The position numbers and the translations under genes are program-made. 32,367 bases of DNA from JBKHDT01 sp049974825 (lineage in GTDB: Bacteria; Pseudomonadota; Gammaproteobacteria; Halothiobacillales; Halothiobacillaceae): NCBI GenBank assembly GCA_049974825.1, contig JBNGDJ010000014.1, positions 1-32,367 of the forward strand. The letters run 5' to 3'. Shown in pieces: positions 8,932 through 18,052 of this stretch (its first letter is position 1; every line of letters starts with the position of its first letter). The notes beneath the pieces were generated by a model. It saw only the letters and a list, made by a program, of their open reading frames with translations. It made no database searches and had not been told where the DNA came from.

Positions 8932-10692
8932 TCAGGCCCTCCGGCGACGGAAGGACAGCAGCAGCGGCAGGCTGAATGCCGCCAGGCCCAGCAGCGAGAA
9001 CGCGCCGCCTCCGCCATCGGGTTCGCGGGTCGTCACGGTTGTGAACTCGGCATGTACCCCGCCGGCGCTCAGCGTGGTGACCACCTCGCCGCCAATCTCC
9101 CAGCTTGCGGTGTGGCGAACCTGAACCACGTCGCCCGGTTCAACCATCCCAGGCTCGCGAGTCCACTCGCCATTGTTGACCCGGTACTCCGCCAGATTCT
9201 CCCAAGGCAGCTTGCCCTGGAAAGCCCGGATTTGGGTCGGAGAGGAAAAGCCGTCGACCCGGATGGCAGCGGAAGCGGTCAATTCTCCCTGTCGTGCATC
9301 GTTGATTGCCGGGAAGGCAAAAGCACTCGGGGTGACGTCCTCGGCCAGGTAACGCACGGCCGCAAAATCGATCTGCGAGGTGCTCGCATCCCCAAAACCG
9401 GCCGCCACGATCGCCCCGTCATCCTGCAGCAGCAGGGCCTCGGCTCCTGAGGCTCCATTGCCGACCGCTGTGGTGATCACGCCGGTCCCCCGATTGCCGA
9501 ACTCGTAGTCAACCTGGCCGTCAGGCAGGTAGCGCATGGTGGCGAAGTCGGTATTGACCGTGTTGTACAACGCCAGGCCCCCGGCCAGAATGCGGCCATC
9601 TCCCATTACGGCCACGTCTTCGGCGGCGCTGGCGTCCAGGCCAATGGGGGTAACCGTCCAGCCGCGGTCGCCAAAGCTTTCGTCAAGCCGCCCGTCGGCA
9701 TGAATGCGCACCAGCGCAAAATCATGGCGCTGACGGAAATCGTCATCGCCCTTGGCTCGTCCGCCGGCGGCTACCAGCTTGCCGTCCTCCTGAAGTGCCA
9801 GCGAGGACGCACCGTTGCTGTAGCCGAGCACAGCCGTGGAGATGCTCAGGCGTCCGTCATCTTGGAAAGTCGGGTCTAGGGCACCGGACTCCGTGTAGCG
9901 CGCAAAGGCAAAGTTGTATCGTCCGTCCGGGCCGCAGTTGTTGCTGTCGCAGGCGCCGCCTGCCACGACGATGCGATCGTCCGGGAGGATTGCCAAGTCC
10001 CGGGCGATGTCATCGGAGGGGCCGATGGGTGTCAGCGTCCAGCCATTCTCATCGAATGTCACGTCGAAACGCCCGTCCGTCAGCATGCGGGCAGTGAAAA
10101 ACTCACGATTGCCCGCCGTGTTTTCCGCCCATCCTGTCAGGACGATCCGACCCTTGCTATCGAGCGCCACCGCTTCGATCGCGGCATCTCCGGGCAGTCC
10201 GGTCACCATGACCTTGCCGTCTGCAGTCGATCCAAACTCCGGGTCGGGCGCCCCATTGGGAAGCAAGCGCGCGAGTGCCGGTACCATGCTCCCGTCGCTG
10301 CGGATGACGTAGCCGGCCAGCAGTACGCGACCTGCCGCATCGACCGTCACGCTGGTTGCCGTCTCGCCAATGTGCGTGGCGGAAAATACCACTTGGGCCT
10401 TGCCGTCCGTCGCAAAGGTCGTGTCAAGGTTGCCGTTGCTCAGGTAGCGCAGTGCAGAAAAGCGCTGTGCCTCGGTGACGTCGGCAGTGCCAGCGAGTAT
10501 GACCCGTTCATCGGATGTCATGGCCGCGGCCAGTGCTACATCGTCTCCGGCACTGAATGAGGTGGTCTGTATGCCATTGCTGCCGAAGGTCTGGTCGAGC
10601 ATGCCGGACGTGGATGCATGCAGCGGACCGGCAAAGGCCGAGGCCACGGCGAGGCCCAGCAGGGCGCGTTTGAATGTGATTTTGCGACTCAT
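8932..10692 (-). CDS. Delta-60 repeat protein with GlyGly-CTERM sorting signal
   Basis: A 586-residue exported protein. A signal peptide (MSRKITFKRALLGLAVASAF, cleaved near LHA-ST) is followed by seven delta-60-type repeats of about 55-60 residues. Each opens D-x-x-F and an aspartate- or glycine-rich turn (DQTFGSNG, DTTFATDG, DPEFGS, DVTFDENG, DPTFQDDG, DESFGDRG, DYEFGNRG), consistent with a seven-bladed propeller. A separate C-terminal domain follows, then GGGG at 560-563, an 18-residue hydrophobic stretch and RRRRA. That tail is the GlyGly-CTERM signal, processed by rhombosortase in proteins that usually leave by type II secretion. Rhombosortase is not in this window. ATG 10692 gives a proper signal peptide; AAGGAG is 13 bases upstream, rather far. 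The frame stays open to 10869. It is co-transcribed with the small gene at 8609. Confidence 0.88.
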   Translation of the reverse strand: MSRKITFKRALLGLAVASAFAGPLHASTSGMLDQTFGSNGIQTTSFSAGDDVALAAAMTSDERVILAGTADVTEAQRFSALRYLSNGNLDTTFATDGKAQVVFSATHIGETATSVTVDAAGRVLLAGYVIRSDGSMVPALARLLPNGAPDPEFGSTADGKVMVTGLPGDAAIEAVALDSKGRIVLTGWAENTAGNREFFTARMLTDGRFDVTFDENGWTLTPIGPSDDIARDLAILPDDRIVVAGGACDSNNCGPDGRYNFAFARYTESGALDPTFQDDGRLSISTAVLGYSNGASSLALQEDGKLVAAGGRAKGDDDFRQRHDFALVRIHADGRLDESFGDRGWTVTPIGLDASAAEDVAVMGDGRILAGGLALYNTVNTDFATMRYLPDGQVDYEFGNRGTGVITTAVGNGASGAEALLLQDDGAIVAAGFGDASTSQIDFAAVRYLAEDVTPSAFAFPAINDARQGELTASAAIRVDGFSSPTQIRAFQGKLPWENLAEYRVNNGEWTREPGMVEPGDVVQVRHTASWEIGGEVVTTLSAGGVHAEFTTVTTREPDGGGGAFSLLGLAAFSLPLLLSFRRRRA

Positions 10693-11104
10693 GACGACTT
10701 GGCACTCCTTGGCAGGGGCGGTCAGCCCCGAGTTTTCATCGTTAAACCAGATCCCGTTTCGGCCCAGGCGATCATCCATTCGGTCGATCAGCGGCCGGCC
10801 CTGACTGACCGATCCGAGATAGTCCGATCCGACAGCCAGAGCTACTGCGATCAGCGCAGAATAGCCCAAAGTCTAGCAGCTTGCAGGTCGATGTTGGCAG
10901 GGTACCCGCCCATGTCCCCCGCTTTGGTGGGTGCGGGCCATCTGTCCAGCGTTGCATCCCGGCGGGCGTTGAGGGGGCGAGCATCTGTCTCTGCGTCACG
11001 CCCGCCCTCCCGGGAACGCGTGTCGCACGAGCAACAATGGTAGACTTTTGCGCTGGATTCCACTCATTAGATCGAGATCGGCTCGGCGCAATCAGCTTTA
11101 ACTC
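10693..11104. promoter_or_regulatory. Divergent intergenic region (412 bp)
   Basis: Separates the delta-60 protein gene (minus) from rfbA (plus), so promoters for both operons should lie here. I saw no palindromic repeat of either family, no JUMPstart/ops element (GGCGGTAGCGTG) and no convincing sigma-70 pair. TAGACT at 11040-11045 and TAGATC at 11070 are weak -10 candidates for the rfbA side. Confidence 0.4.
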
Positions 11105-11986
11105 ATGTGCAAAGGCATTATTCTCGCCGGCGGGACCGGCACCCGTCTCTATCCGCTCAGTCGGGCTGTCAGCAAGCAGCTGATGCCCGTCTACGACAAG
11201 CCGATGATTTACTACCCGCTGGCCACCCTGATGCGGGCGGGAATCCGGGAAGTGCTGATCATCACTACGCCCGAGGATCAGCCGGCTTTCATCAACCTGC
11301 TCGGTGACGGAGCGCAGTGGGGGCTGTCGATCGAATACGCCGTCCAGCCGCGGCCGGAGGGCCTGGCTCAGGCGTTTTTGCTGGGACGGGACTTTATTGG
11401 GGCCGATCGGGTCTCGCTGATTCTCGGGGACAATATCTTTTATGGCGAGGGGCTTGGCGACCAGTTGCAGGCAGCGGCAGAGCAGGATCACGGTGCCACG
11501 GTGTTTGCCTACTACGTCGATGACCCCAGTCGCTACGGCGTGGTCGAGTTCGACTCGGCAGGAAGGGCCGCGTACATCGAGGAAAAGCCCCAGCAGCCGC
11601 GGTCGAATTACGCAGTAACCGGCCTGTACTTCTACGACAACAAGGTGGTGGACATCGCGGAGGACATCCGTCCCTCCGCTCGGGGCGAGCTCGAGATCAC
11701 CGACGTGAACCGCCGTTACCTCGACGCTGGCGACCTGACAGTGCAGGCCCTTGGCCGCGGCACGGCCTGGCTGGATACCGGCACCCATGATTCGCTGCTC
11801 GATGCGGCGCAGTTTGTCAAAGTGGTCGAGGCACGCCAGGGGCTCAAGATCGCCTGCCCGGAGGAAGTCGCCTGGCGCATGGGCTACATCGACGACGCCC
11901 AGCTCGAGGCATTGGCCGAACCGCTGCGCAAGAGCGGCTACGGTGCCTACCTGCTCAAGATTCTGAAAAACGACGTCTTCGCATGA
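11105..11986 (+). CDS. rfbA: Glucose-1-phosphate thymidylyltransferase
   Basis: First step of dTDP-L-rhamnose synthesis: joins dTTP and glucose-1-phosphate to dTDP-glucose. The 293-residue product has full family length. It shows the nucleotide-binding loop LAGGTGTRLYPLS near the N-terminus, KQLMPVYDKPMIYYP with the catalytic-site lysines, and the metal-binding LGDNIFYG. Later blocks YGVVEFD, EEKP and AWLDTGTHDSLL are also typical. The ATG at 11105 is the only start that keeps the N-terminus; no strong ribosome binding site precedes it. It opens the 21-kb co-directional run and overlaps rfbC by four bases (ATGA). The rml synonym is rmlA. Confidence 0.97.
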   Translation: MCKGIILAGGTGTRLYPLSRAVSKQLMPVYDKPMIYYPLATLMRAGIREVLIITTPEDQPAFINLLGDGAQWGLSIEYAVQPRPEGLAQAFLLGRDFIGADRVSLILGDNIFYGEGLGDQLQAAAEQDHGATVFAYYVDDPSRYGVVEFDSAGRAAYIEEKPQQPRSNYAVTGLYFYDNKVVDIAEDIRPSARGELEITDVNRRYLDAGDLTVQALGRGTAWLDTGTHDSLLDAAQFVKVVEARQGLKIACPEEVAWRMGYIDDAQLEALAEPLRKSGYGAYLLKILKNDVFA

Positions 11987-12531
11987 ACATCCTGCCGACT
12001 GACATTCCGGACGTGTGCATTATCGAGCCCAAGGTCTTCGGTGACCATCGCGGCTTTTTCATGGAAAGCTGGAATCGGCAGCGTTTTGCCGAGGCCGGGC
12101 TGGACCTGGACTTCGTGCAGGACAACCACAGCCGCTCGGGCCAGGGCACGCTCCGGGGCCTGCATTACCAGATCAGGCAGGCGCAGGGCAAACTCGTGCG
12201 CGTGACTGCCGGCCGGGTGCTCGACGTGGCCGTGGATCTGCGTCGAGGCGCGCCCACCTTCGGCCAGTGGGTCGGCGTCGAGCTGTCGGACGAGAATCAC
12301 CGGATGCTGTGGGTGCCCGCCGGATTCGCGCACGGCTTTTGCGTGCTGTCCGAAACGGCCGACTTCCAGTACAAGTGCACCGACTACTATGCCCCGGAAC
12401 ACGAGCGCTGCATCCGCTGGGATGATCCTCAGCTGGCGATCGACTGGCGCCTGCCCCCGGGCGTGACGCCCCTGCTGTCCGACAAGGATCGCGCGGGCGT
12501 CGCCTTCGGGGACGCGGAGGTCTACGAATGA
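11983..12531 (+). CDS. rfbC: dTDP-4-dehydrorhamnose 3,5-epimerase
   Basis: Third enzyme of the rhamnose pathway: epimerises C3 and C5 of dTDP-4-keto-6-deoxyglucose. The 182 residues match the family length. Typical blocks are DHRGFFMESWN, GTLRGLHYQ with the catalytic histidine, KLVRVTAGRVLDVAVDLR, WVPAGFAHGF and YKCTDYYAPEHERCIRWDDP, which includes the active-site tyrosine. The cupin fold is expected. The start overlaps the rfbA stop and the end overlaps rfbD, both as ATGA, so the genes are translationally coupled. Confidence 0.97.
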   Translation: MNILPTDIPDVCIIEPKVFGDHRGFFMESWNRQRFAEAGLDLDFVQDNHSRSGQGTLRGLHYQIRQAQGKLVRVTAGRVLDVAVDLRRGAPTFGQWVGVELSDENHRMLWVPAGFAHGFCVLSETADFQYKCTDYYAPEHERCIRWDDPQLAIDWRLPPGVTPLLSDKDRAGVAFGDAEVYE

Positions 12532-13397
12532 CCTGCGTGCTGGTCACCGGCGCCGGCGGGCAGCTGGGTCAGGCATTGCAGGCCGAGTGCCCCGCCGACG
12601 TGAACCTGGTGGCCCTGACCGCGGCTCAGCTGGATATCACGGACGCCGAGGCGGTCATCCGAGCGCTGGAAGTCCACCGGCCCGAGGCCGTGATCAATGC
12701 GGCCGCGTACACCGCGGTCGACCGGGCCGAGCAGGAACCGGAGCGGGCGGAGGCAATCAATGGCCAGGGCGTGGCGCACCTGGCCGCTGCCTGCGACCGG
12801 ATCGGGGCGCGCCTGCTACAGGTCTCGACCGATTTTGTCTTTGACGGGAATCGGGGGCGGCCCTGTCGGCCCGATGATCCGACCGTGCCGCTGAATGCCT
12901 ACGGGCGCAGCAAGCTGGCTGGGGAGCGCGCCGCGGCGGCGATGGACCCGGAGCAGTACCTGATCATGCGCACCGCCTGGCTCTATGCCCCCGGAGGGCA
13001 AAACTTTGTCACGACCATGCTGCGGCTGATGTCCGAGCGTGACCGACTCGCCGTGGTCTGTGACCAGTTCGGTACGCCAACCAGCGCCAGGGGGCTGGCC
13101 CGGGCCCTGTGGCGGGCGCTTGAGCGCCGGCTGCAGGGCGTGCATCACTGGACCGATGCCGGCGTGGCCAGCTGGTATGACTTTGCCGTGGCCATCCACG
13201 AGCTTGGCCGGGCGCAGGGGCTGCTGACGCGGAATGTGCGGATTGACCCGATTCCGGCATCGGACTACCCGACCCCGGCGACCCGCCCGGGGTTTGCGGT
13301 GCTGGAAAAGAATCAGACCTGGGCGGCGCTGGACATCCCCCCGCAGCACTGGCGAAGTGCTCTGGATGAGGCGTTGGCGCAGTGGCCGAGGTCATGA
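12528..13397 (+). CDS. rfbD: dTDP-4-dehydrorhamnose reductase
   Basis: Last enzyme of dTDP-L-rhamnose synthesis: NAD(P)H-dependent reduction of the 4-keto group. It is an SDR-fold protein of 289 residues with the nucleotide-binding GAGGQLGQAL at residues 7-16, INAAAYTAVDRAE, VSTDFVFDG and the catalytic pair in YGRSKLAGE. The C-terminal half keeps AWLYAPGGQNFV, CDQFGTPTSA and ATRPGFAVL, which shape the sugar site. It overlaps rfbC by four bases and ends in or just before the rfbB start. Confidence 0.97.
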   Translation: MTCVLVTGAGGQLGQALQAECPADVNLVALTAAQLDITDAEAVIRALEVHRPEAVINAAAYTAVDRAEQEPERAEAINGQGVAHLAAACDRIGARLLQVSTDFVFDGNRGRPCRPDDPTVPLNAYGRSKLAGERAAAAMDPEQYLIMRTAWLYAPGGQNFVTTMLRLMSERDRLAVVCDQFGTPTSARGLARALWRALERRLQGVHHWTDAGVASWYDFAVAIHELGRAQGLLTRNVRIDPIPASDYPTPATRPGFAVLEKNQTWAALDIPPQHWRSALDEALAQWPRS

Positions 13398-13411
13398 CAG
13401 GAACAAGCAAC

Positions 13412-14506
13412 ATGAGCAATACCCATTGTCCCGAGCGCCTGCTCGTTACCGGCGGAGCCGGGTTCATCGGCTGCAACTTCGTGCATCACTGGCTCGGCCA
13501 GCACCCCGAGGCGCGCGTGGTGGTTCTTGATGCGCTGACCTATGCCGGCAGCCGCGACAACCTGGCGCCCGTCGTGGCGCACCCGGGGTTGCGCTTCGTG
13601 CATGGCGACATTCGGGACCAGGATCTCGTGGAACAACTGCTTCGCGAGGAATCCCTCGACACCATCGTTCACTTCGCGGCGGAAAGCCACGTCGACCGGT
13701 CCATTGCTGGGCCGGATGCCTTTATCGAAACGAACGTGATCGGCACCCATGCGTTGCTCAAGGCCGCCCGCGCCGTGTGGCTGGATGACCCGGCCACCCG
13801 ACGGCCGGCGCATCGGTTCCACCATGTGTCGACGGACGAGGTCTACGGCTCGCTCGGCCCGGATGATCCGCCCTTCACCGAAACCACCCCCTACGCGCCC
13901 AACTCGCCCTATTCGGCCAGCAAGGCGGCCTCCGACCACCTGGTTCGTGCCTATCACCATACCTACGGGCTCAGGACCACCATCAGCAATTGCTCCAACA
14001 ACTACGGGCCGTACCACTACCCTGAAAAACTCATCCCCCTGGCCATCACCCGGCTTCTGACCGGTGGAGAGGTTCCCGTCTACGGGGACGGGCTCAATGT
14101 CCGCGACTGGCTGCACGTGTCCGATCACTGCCGCGGAATCGAGAAAATCCTGTCCCATGGTCAGGTGGGCGAGGTCTACAATATCGGCGGCAATCAGGAG
14201 CGAACCAACCGGGAAATCATCGACACGCTCTGCCGCATCGTCGACGGGTTGTTCGCCGATAACCCCGAGCTGGCTCGCCGCTATCCCGACGCCTGGCCCG
14301 CGCGCGGCCAGTCCTGCCAAGAGGCCGTCACCTTTGTCGATGACCGGCCGGGACATGATCGGCGGTACGCCATTGATGCCACGCGGATGAGCGAGGAGCT
14401 CGGGTTCGTCGCCAGTGGAGGATTTGACGATCACGTTCTCGATACCTTGACCTGGTTTGTCGAGAACAAGCCATGGTGGACTGCCCGCATGGTCTCTCAG
14501 GGGTGA
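13412..14506 (+). CDS. rfbB: dTDP-glucose 4,6-dehydratase
   Basis: Second step of rhamnose synthesis: converts dTDP-glucose to dTDP-4-keto-6-deoxyglucose with bound NAD. The protein of about 364 residues shows LLVTGGAGFIGCNF, HFAAESHVDRSI, STDEVYGSLG (the catalytic Asp-Glu follows the Thr) and YSASKAASDHLV (YxxxK), then NNYGPYHYPEKLIPL and RDWLHVSDHC. Start choice: ATG 13412 has AGGA nine bases upstream. ATG 13394 would overlap the rfbD stop as ATGA like the other genes here and adds six residues. Either is possible. Only 45 bases separate it from gspE, with no terminator seen. The gene order A-C-D-B differs from the common rfbBDAC order. Confidence 0.96.
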   Translation: MSNTHCPERLLVTGGAGFIGCNFVHHWLGQHPEARVVVLDALTYAGSRDNLAPVVAHPGLRFVHGDIRDQDLVEQLLREESLDTIVHFAAESHVDRSIAGPDAFIETNVIGTHALLKAARAVWLDDPATRRPAHRFHHVSTDEVYGSLGPDDPPFTETTPYAPNSPYSASKAASDHLVRAYHHTYGLRTTISNCSNNYGPYHYPEKLIPLAITRLLTGGEVPVYGDGLNVRDWLHVSDHCRGIEKILSHGQVGEVYNIGGNQERTNREIIDTLCRIVDGLFADNPELARRYPDAWPARGQSCQEAVTFVDDRPGHDRRYAIDATRMSEELGFVASGGFDDHVLDTLTWFVENKPWWTARMVSQG

Positions 14507-14551
14507 AGGGTTTTCAGTGTTGTTGATGCGAACCGATCGAGAGTGCGATTC

Positions 14552-16258
14552 ATGAACATGGAGGCGCCTGATCGCCCGTTGCTGGGACAGTTGTTGCTTC
14601 AGGCCGGCAAGATTTCTGCGCGGGATCTGGAGCGGGCACTGCTTGCGCAGGCGCAGATGGGTGATCTCATTGGCCGGGTTCTGGTGAAACTGGGTCTGGT
14701 TTCGGAACTTGATGTGGCGACAGCGCTCTCCCGGCAGCTGGAAGTGCCTCTGATCCATGGTGATGCGCTGAAGGAGCGAGCGGTCCTCGATGAACGTATC
14801 CGCTCGGAGTTCCTTCGTGCCAACCGGGTCATCCCGTTGGGAGAGCAGGATGGAGTTCTGGATGTCGTCATGGCCTCGCCGAACGACGACTATCTCCTGA
14901 AGGCGCTCGCTCTGGCTACAGGCGACTCGGTTAAAGCCTGCGTCGGGCCGGAAAGTGAGATTGATGCCGTCCTGGATACCTTGCTGGAGCCGGAGGATGC
15001 GATCGAGGATGCCGACAACTTCGCCCTGGCGAGGGATGATGAGTTTCTGGAGCATCTGCGTGACCTGGCAACCGAGGCCCCGGTTATCCGGCTCGTCAGT
15101 GACCTGTTTGTCAAGGCGATTGACTTGGGCGCCTCGGATGTTCACCTCGAACCCCTTGAGGCCGAAGTACAGGCGCGGTTTCGGGTTGACGGCGTTCTCG
15201 TCGACGGCGGCGTTCACATTGGGCCCGAGTTGCTGGCTGCGGTCGTTTCTCGCATCAAGCTACTCGCGCGACTGAATATTGCCGAACGTCGCCTGCCGCA
15301 GGATGGTCGGATACGAACCCGGGTCAAGGGGCATGAGCTGGACCTTCGTGTCTCGACGATACCGACGGTGCATGGGGAGAGTGTCGTGATGCGGGTGCTC
15401 GATCGCAGCAGCACCCGTCTGGATCTCGATGGGATGGGCTTTCACCCGGAAAATCTGGACCGTTTTCAGGCTCTTTTGGGTCGACCGCACGGCATTCTGC
15501 TGGTCACCGGGCCGACCGGCTCGGGCAAGACCACCACGCTGTATGCCTCGCTTGGCCAGATTGATATTGAGCGGCTCAAGGTGCTGACCGTGGAAGATCC
15601 TGTGGAGTATCAACTCGAAGGGATCAACCAGATTCAGGTACATCCGGAGATCGAACTGACCTTTGCGCGGGCCTTGCGTGCCATCCTGCGCCAGGATCCG
15701 GACGTGGTGATGGTCGGGGAGATGCGTGATTCTGAAACGGCGCAAATTGCGGTTCAGGCCGCGCTTACGGGCCATCTTGTCCTTTCGACGTTGCATACGA
15801 ATACGGCTGCCGGAGCCATCGTGCGACTCGAGGACATGGGCGTGGAACGCTACCTCATTACTTCTTCGGTGATTGGTGTTCTTGCCCAGCGGCTGGTGCG
15901 CCGGCTTTGTCCGGACTGCAAGGTTCCCCTCGAGGTGACCGAGGCACACGCCAGCGATCTGCCCGCCATTCGGGGTTTCCTTCAGCCGGGTGATCGGATC
16001 TACCGGCAGGGTGCGGGTTGTCCGCGATGCAAGCAGACGGGCTACTCGGGTCGCATGGCGATTCATGAACTGCTGGAGATCAGTGGACCTCTTCACCAGG
16101 CAGTCATCGAGGGGCAGGATGCGCGCAGCCTGCATGAGCTGGCAAAAAGGGAAGGCATGAAAAGCCTGTTCGAGGACGGTTTGCGCAAGGTGGCGAGCGG
16201 GGACACTTCTCTCGATGAGATTCTGCGTGTGACCCGCGAGCGGGACCAGGATGAGTAA
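14552..16258 (+). CDS. gspE: Type II secretion ATPase GspE
   Basis: Cytoplasmic hexameric ATPase that drives pseudopilus assembly. It has 568 residues: an N1E domain (LGQLLLQAGKISARDLERAL), an N2E domain, and the RecA-like domain with Walker A GPTGSGKTTTLY near 320, the Asp-box region, Walker B QDPDVVMVGEMRD and the His box TGHLVLSTLHTNT. A zinc-binding knob has two cysteine pairs (LCPDC and GCPRC), as in GspE and PilB. ATG 14552 is preferred over GTG 14543 because GAGAG lies eight bases in front of it. It starts a block whose order E-F-G-H-I-J-K-L-M-N-D is that of the Xanthomonas xps cluster. Its end overlaps gspF by eight bases. Confidence 0.97.
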   Translation: MNMEAPDRPLLGQLLLQAGKISARDLERALLAQAQMGDLIGRVLVKLGLVSELDVATALSRQLEVPLIHGDALKERAVLDERIRSEFLRANRVIPLGEQDGVLDVVMASPNDDYLLKALALATGDSVKACVGPESEIDAVLDTLLEPEDAIEDADNFALARDDEFLEHLRDLATEAPVIRLVSDLFVKAIDLGASDVHLEPLEAEVQARFRVDGVLVDGGVHIGPELLAAVVSRIKLLARLNIAERRLPQDGRIRTRVKGHELDLRVSTIPTVHGESVVMRVLDRSSTRLDLDGMGFHPENLDRFQALLGRPHGILLVTGPTGSGKTTTLYASLGQIDIERLKVLTVEDPVEYQLEGINQIQVHPEIELTFARALRAILRQDPDVVMVGEMRDSETAQIAVQAALTGHLVLSTLHTNTAAGAIVRLEDMGVERYLITSSVIGVLAQRLVRRLCPDCKVPLEVTEAHASDLPAIRGFLQPGDRIYRQGAGCPRCKQTGYSGRMAIHELLEISGPLHQAVIEGQDARSLHELAKREGMKSLFEDGLRKVASGDTSLDEILRVTRERDQDE

Positions 16259-17465
16259 CCAGTTTGCTTACGTCGCGGCGAACCGGGCAGGCTCGCTTGA
16301 GCGCGGGCAGCTTGAGGCGCGGTCACGTGATGAGGCCGTCACGGTATTGCGGCAGCGTGGACTGAGGCCGGTTCGAGTAGAACGTGTCGAAGGCGGGCAT
16401 GAGACGGCCTCCGGCGGTCGCCGGGCTCATCGGGTGCCCGCGCAGGCAGTCTTGAGTTTCACCGCGGAGCTGGCCGTGTTGCTCCGTGCCGGCATGCCGA
16501 TCGACCGGAGTTTGAAGCTCATGACGTCGCGTCGTTCGCGCAATGCTCTGTCGGACGTGTTGGCAGGAGTGCTGGAGGATATCAAGAGCGGACGCACCTT
16601 CAGTGACAGTCTTGGGCAGTATCCGAGCGTTTTCGGTCCGTTCTACATCAGTCTTGTTCGGGCCGGGGAGGCCTCGGGAGGGCTTGCCGAAGCCTTGGGA
16701 GAGCTTGCCACCTATTTGCAGCGCATTCAGGGTGTTCGCTCCAGCATTACCTCGGCCATGGTCTACCCCGCCATCCTGCTGGTGATTGCCCTGCTGTCTC
16801 TTGTGCTGATGCTGGGGTTCGTCGTGCCCCAGTTTGAGGAGCTGTTCCGCGATCTTGGAGAGGGGCTGCCGCTAAGCACCCAGGTGGTGATGGATCTGGG
16901 CGACTGGGTCGCGCAAAATTGGTGGGCGCTTCCCCTGGCGATCATCGTGCTTGCCGTTGGGGGGCAGCGAATAATCCGCAGCCGCTCGGGGCGTTCTGTA
17001 GCGGACCGCGCCCTGTTGTCCCTGCCGGTGGTTGGTACCGTGTTCTTCCGTTACCAGCTCGCTCGTTTCCTGCGCACTTTTGGAACCCTGTTGAAATCCG
17101 GTGTTCCCATGCTCGATGCGGTGCGTATTGCCAGCGACACGGTCGAGAATGTCGAGGTCGCCCGGATGCTGGAAGGTCTGTCCGGAGGCATCAAGTCAGG
17201 CCGGCGGGTCAGCCATGTTCTGGAACAGGAGGCCCGCATGCCAGACGTCGTGATCCACATGATCGGCGTGGGCGAGGAGAGCGGCCGTCTGGACCAGATG
17301 CTGCTTGAACTCTCCGAAATGCTCGACCAGCAGGTTCAGCAGGGGGTCAAGCGCGCACTGACCTTGCTTGAGCCCGTGTTGATCCTCGTGCTCGGGGGGC
17401 TGATCGCGCTCATTATTATTTCGATCCTTCTTGGGGTGCTCTCGGTGAACGACCTCGTCGCCTGA
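16251..17465 (+). CDS. gspF: Type II secretion inner-membrane platform protein GspF
   Basis: Polytopic platform protein that links GspE to the pseudopilus. The 404 residues contain two copies of the T2SSF helical domain, one starting FTAELAVLLRAGMPIDRSL and the other FLRTFGTLLKSGVPMLDAV. Each is followed by a membrane segment, and there is a third at the C-terminus (ILVLGGLIALIIISILLGV). The motifs LVRAGEASGGL and GVGEESGRLDQML are the conserved GE blocks. It overlaps gspE by eight bases. A 100-base gap, with no element recognised, separates it from gspG. Confidence 0.97.
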   Translation: MSNQFAYVAANRAGSLERGQLEARSRDEAVTVLRQRGLRPVRVERVEGGHETASGGRRAHRVPAQAVLSFTAELAVLLRAGMPIDRSLKLMTSRRSRNALSDVLAGVLEDIKSGRTFSDSLGQYPSVFGPFYISLVRAGEASGGLAEALGELATYLQRIQGVRSSITSAMVYPAILLVIALLSLVLMLGFVVPQFEELFRDLGEGLPLSTQVVMDLGDWVAQNWWALPLAIIVLAVGGQRIIRSRSGRSVADRALLSLPVVGTVFFRYQLARFLRTFGTLLKSGVPMLDAVRIASDTVENVEVARMLEGLSGGIKSGRRVSHVLEQEARMPDVVIHMIGVGEESGRLDQMLLELSEMLDQQVQQGVKRALTLLEPVLILVLGGLIALIIISILLGVLSVNDLVA

Positions 17466-17565
17466 TCGTCCCGGAGGGTTTTTGGTCTATCTGGCGTCGA
17501 AAGCAGACATTTTCCGAAAGGGGCGATTCGCAAGCGTCCCGCAAACAAATTTGTGAGGTAATTCA

Positions 17566-18003
17566 TTGAAAATCATGAAAGAAACGGTTTTTGTTCACCG
17601 AATCAGAGGTTTTACGCTAGTCGAGCTGTTGGTGGTTCTGGCGATTCTGGCGCTGCTGGCCGGACTGGTCGGGCCACAGGTGCTTGACCGGTTGGGTGGG
17701 GCCAAGGGCAAGACTGCCGAAGTGCAAATTTCCGATCTGGAGCAGGCCTTGGAAATGTACAAGCTTGACGTGGGCCGGTTCCCCAGCAAGGAGCAGGGAC
17801 TTGAGGCGCTGGTCAAGCAGCCTGAAAACGTCAACGGCTGGAATGGCCCTTACCTGCGACGAGATTCCGTTCCCCTTGATCCCTGGAACAATCCTTATCA
17901 GTACCGGATCCCCGGTGAGCATGGTGCGATCGACATTTTCTCGCTCGGGGCGGACGGAGCGCCGGGTGGTGAAGGTGAGAACGCAGACATCGGCAACTGG
18001 TAA
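17566..18003 (+). CDS. gspG: Major pseudopilin GspG
   Basis: Main subunit of the type II pseudopilus. The prepilin leader ends RIRG, with cleavage before FTLVELLVVLAILALLAGLV, and Glu at +5 is present. The globular part has LEQALEMYKLDVGRFPSKEQGLEAL and the C-terminal calcium-binding loop DPWNNPYQYR ... SLGADGAPGGEGENADIGNW, diagnostic of GspG. The TTG at 17566 has GAGG seven bases upstream, an ideal spacing. ATG 17575 is nine bases later and would leave the site sixteen bases away, so TTG is preferred. GspG is made in far larger amounts than its neighbours, and the 100-base gap plus this ribosome binding site fit separate control. Confidence 0.96.
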   Translation: MKIMKETVFVHRIRGFTLVELLVVLAILALLAGLVGPQVLDRLGGAKGKTAEVQISDLEQALEMYKLDVGRFPSKEQGLEALVKQPENVNGWNGPYLRRDSVPLDPWNNPYQYRIPGEHGAIDIFSLGADGAPGGEGENADIGNW

Positions 18004-18052
18004 GCCCCGCGAAGGTGCGTGTTGGTTCAGGACCTTGACGCCTGTGCCTTGG

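Noticed and set aside
10693..11104. JUMPstart/ops element ahead of the rfb genes
   Set aside because: No GGCGGTAG-type sequence is present in the intergenic region.
13313..15217. 634-residue open frame opposite rfbB and gspE
   Set aside because: It crosses two certain genes on the opposite strand and has no family features.
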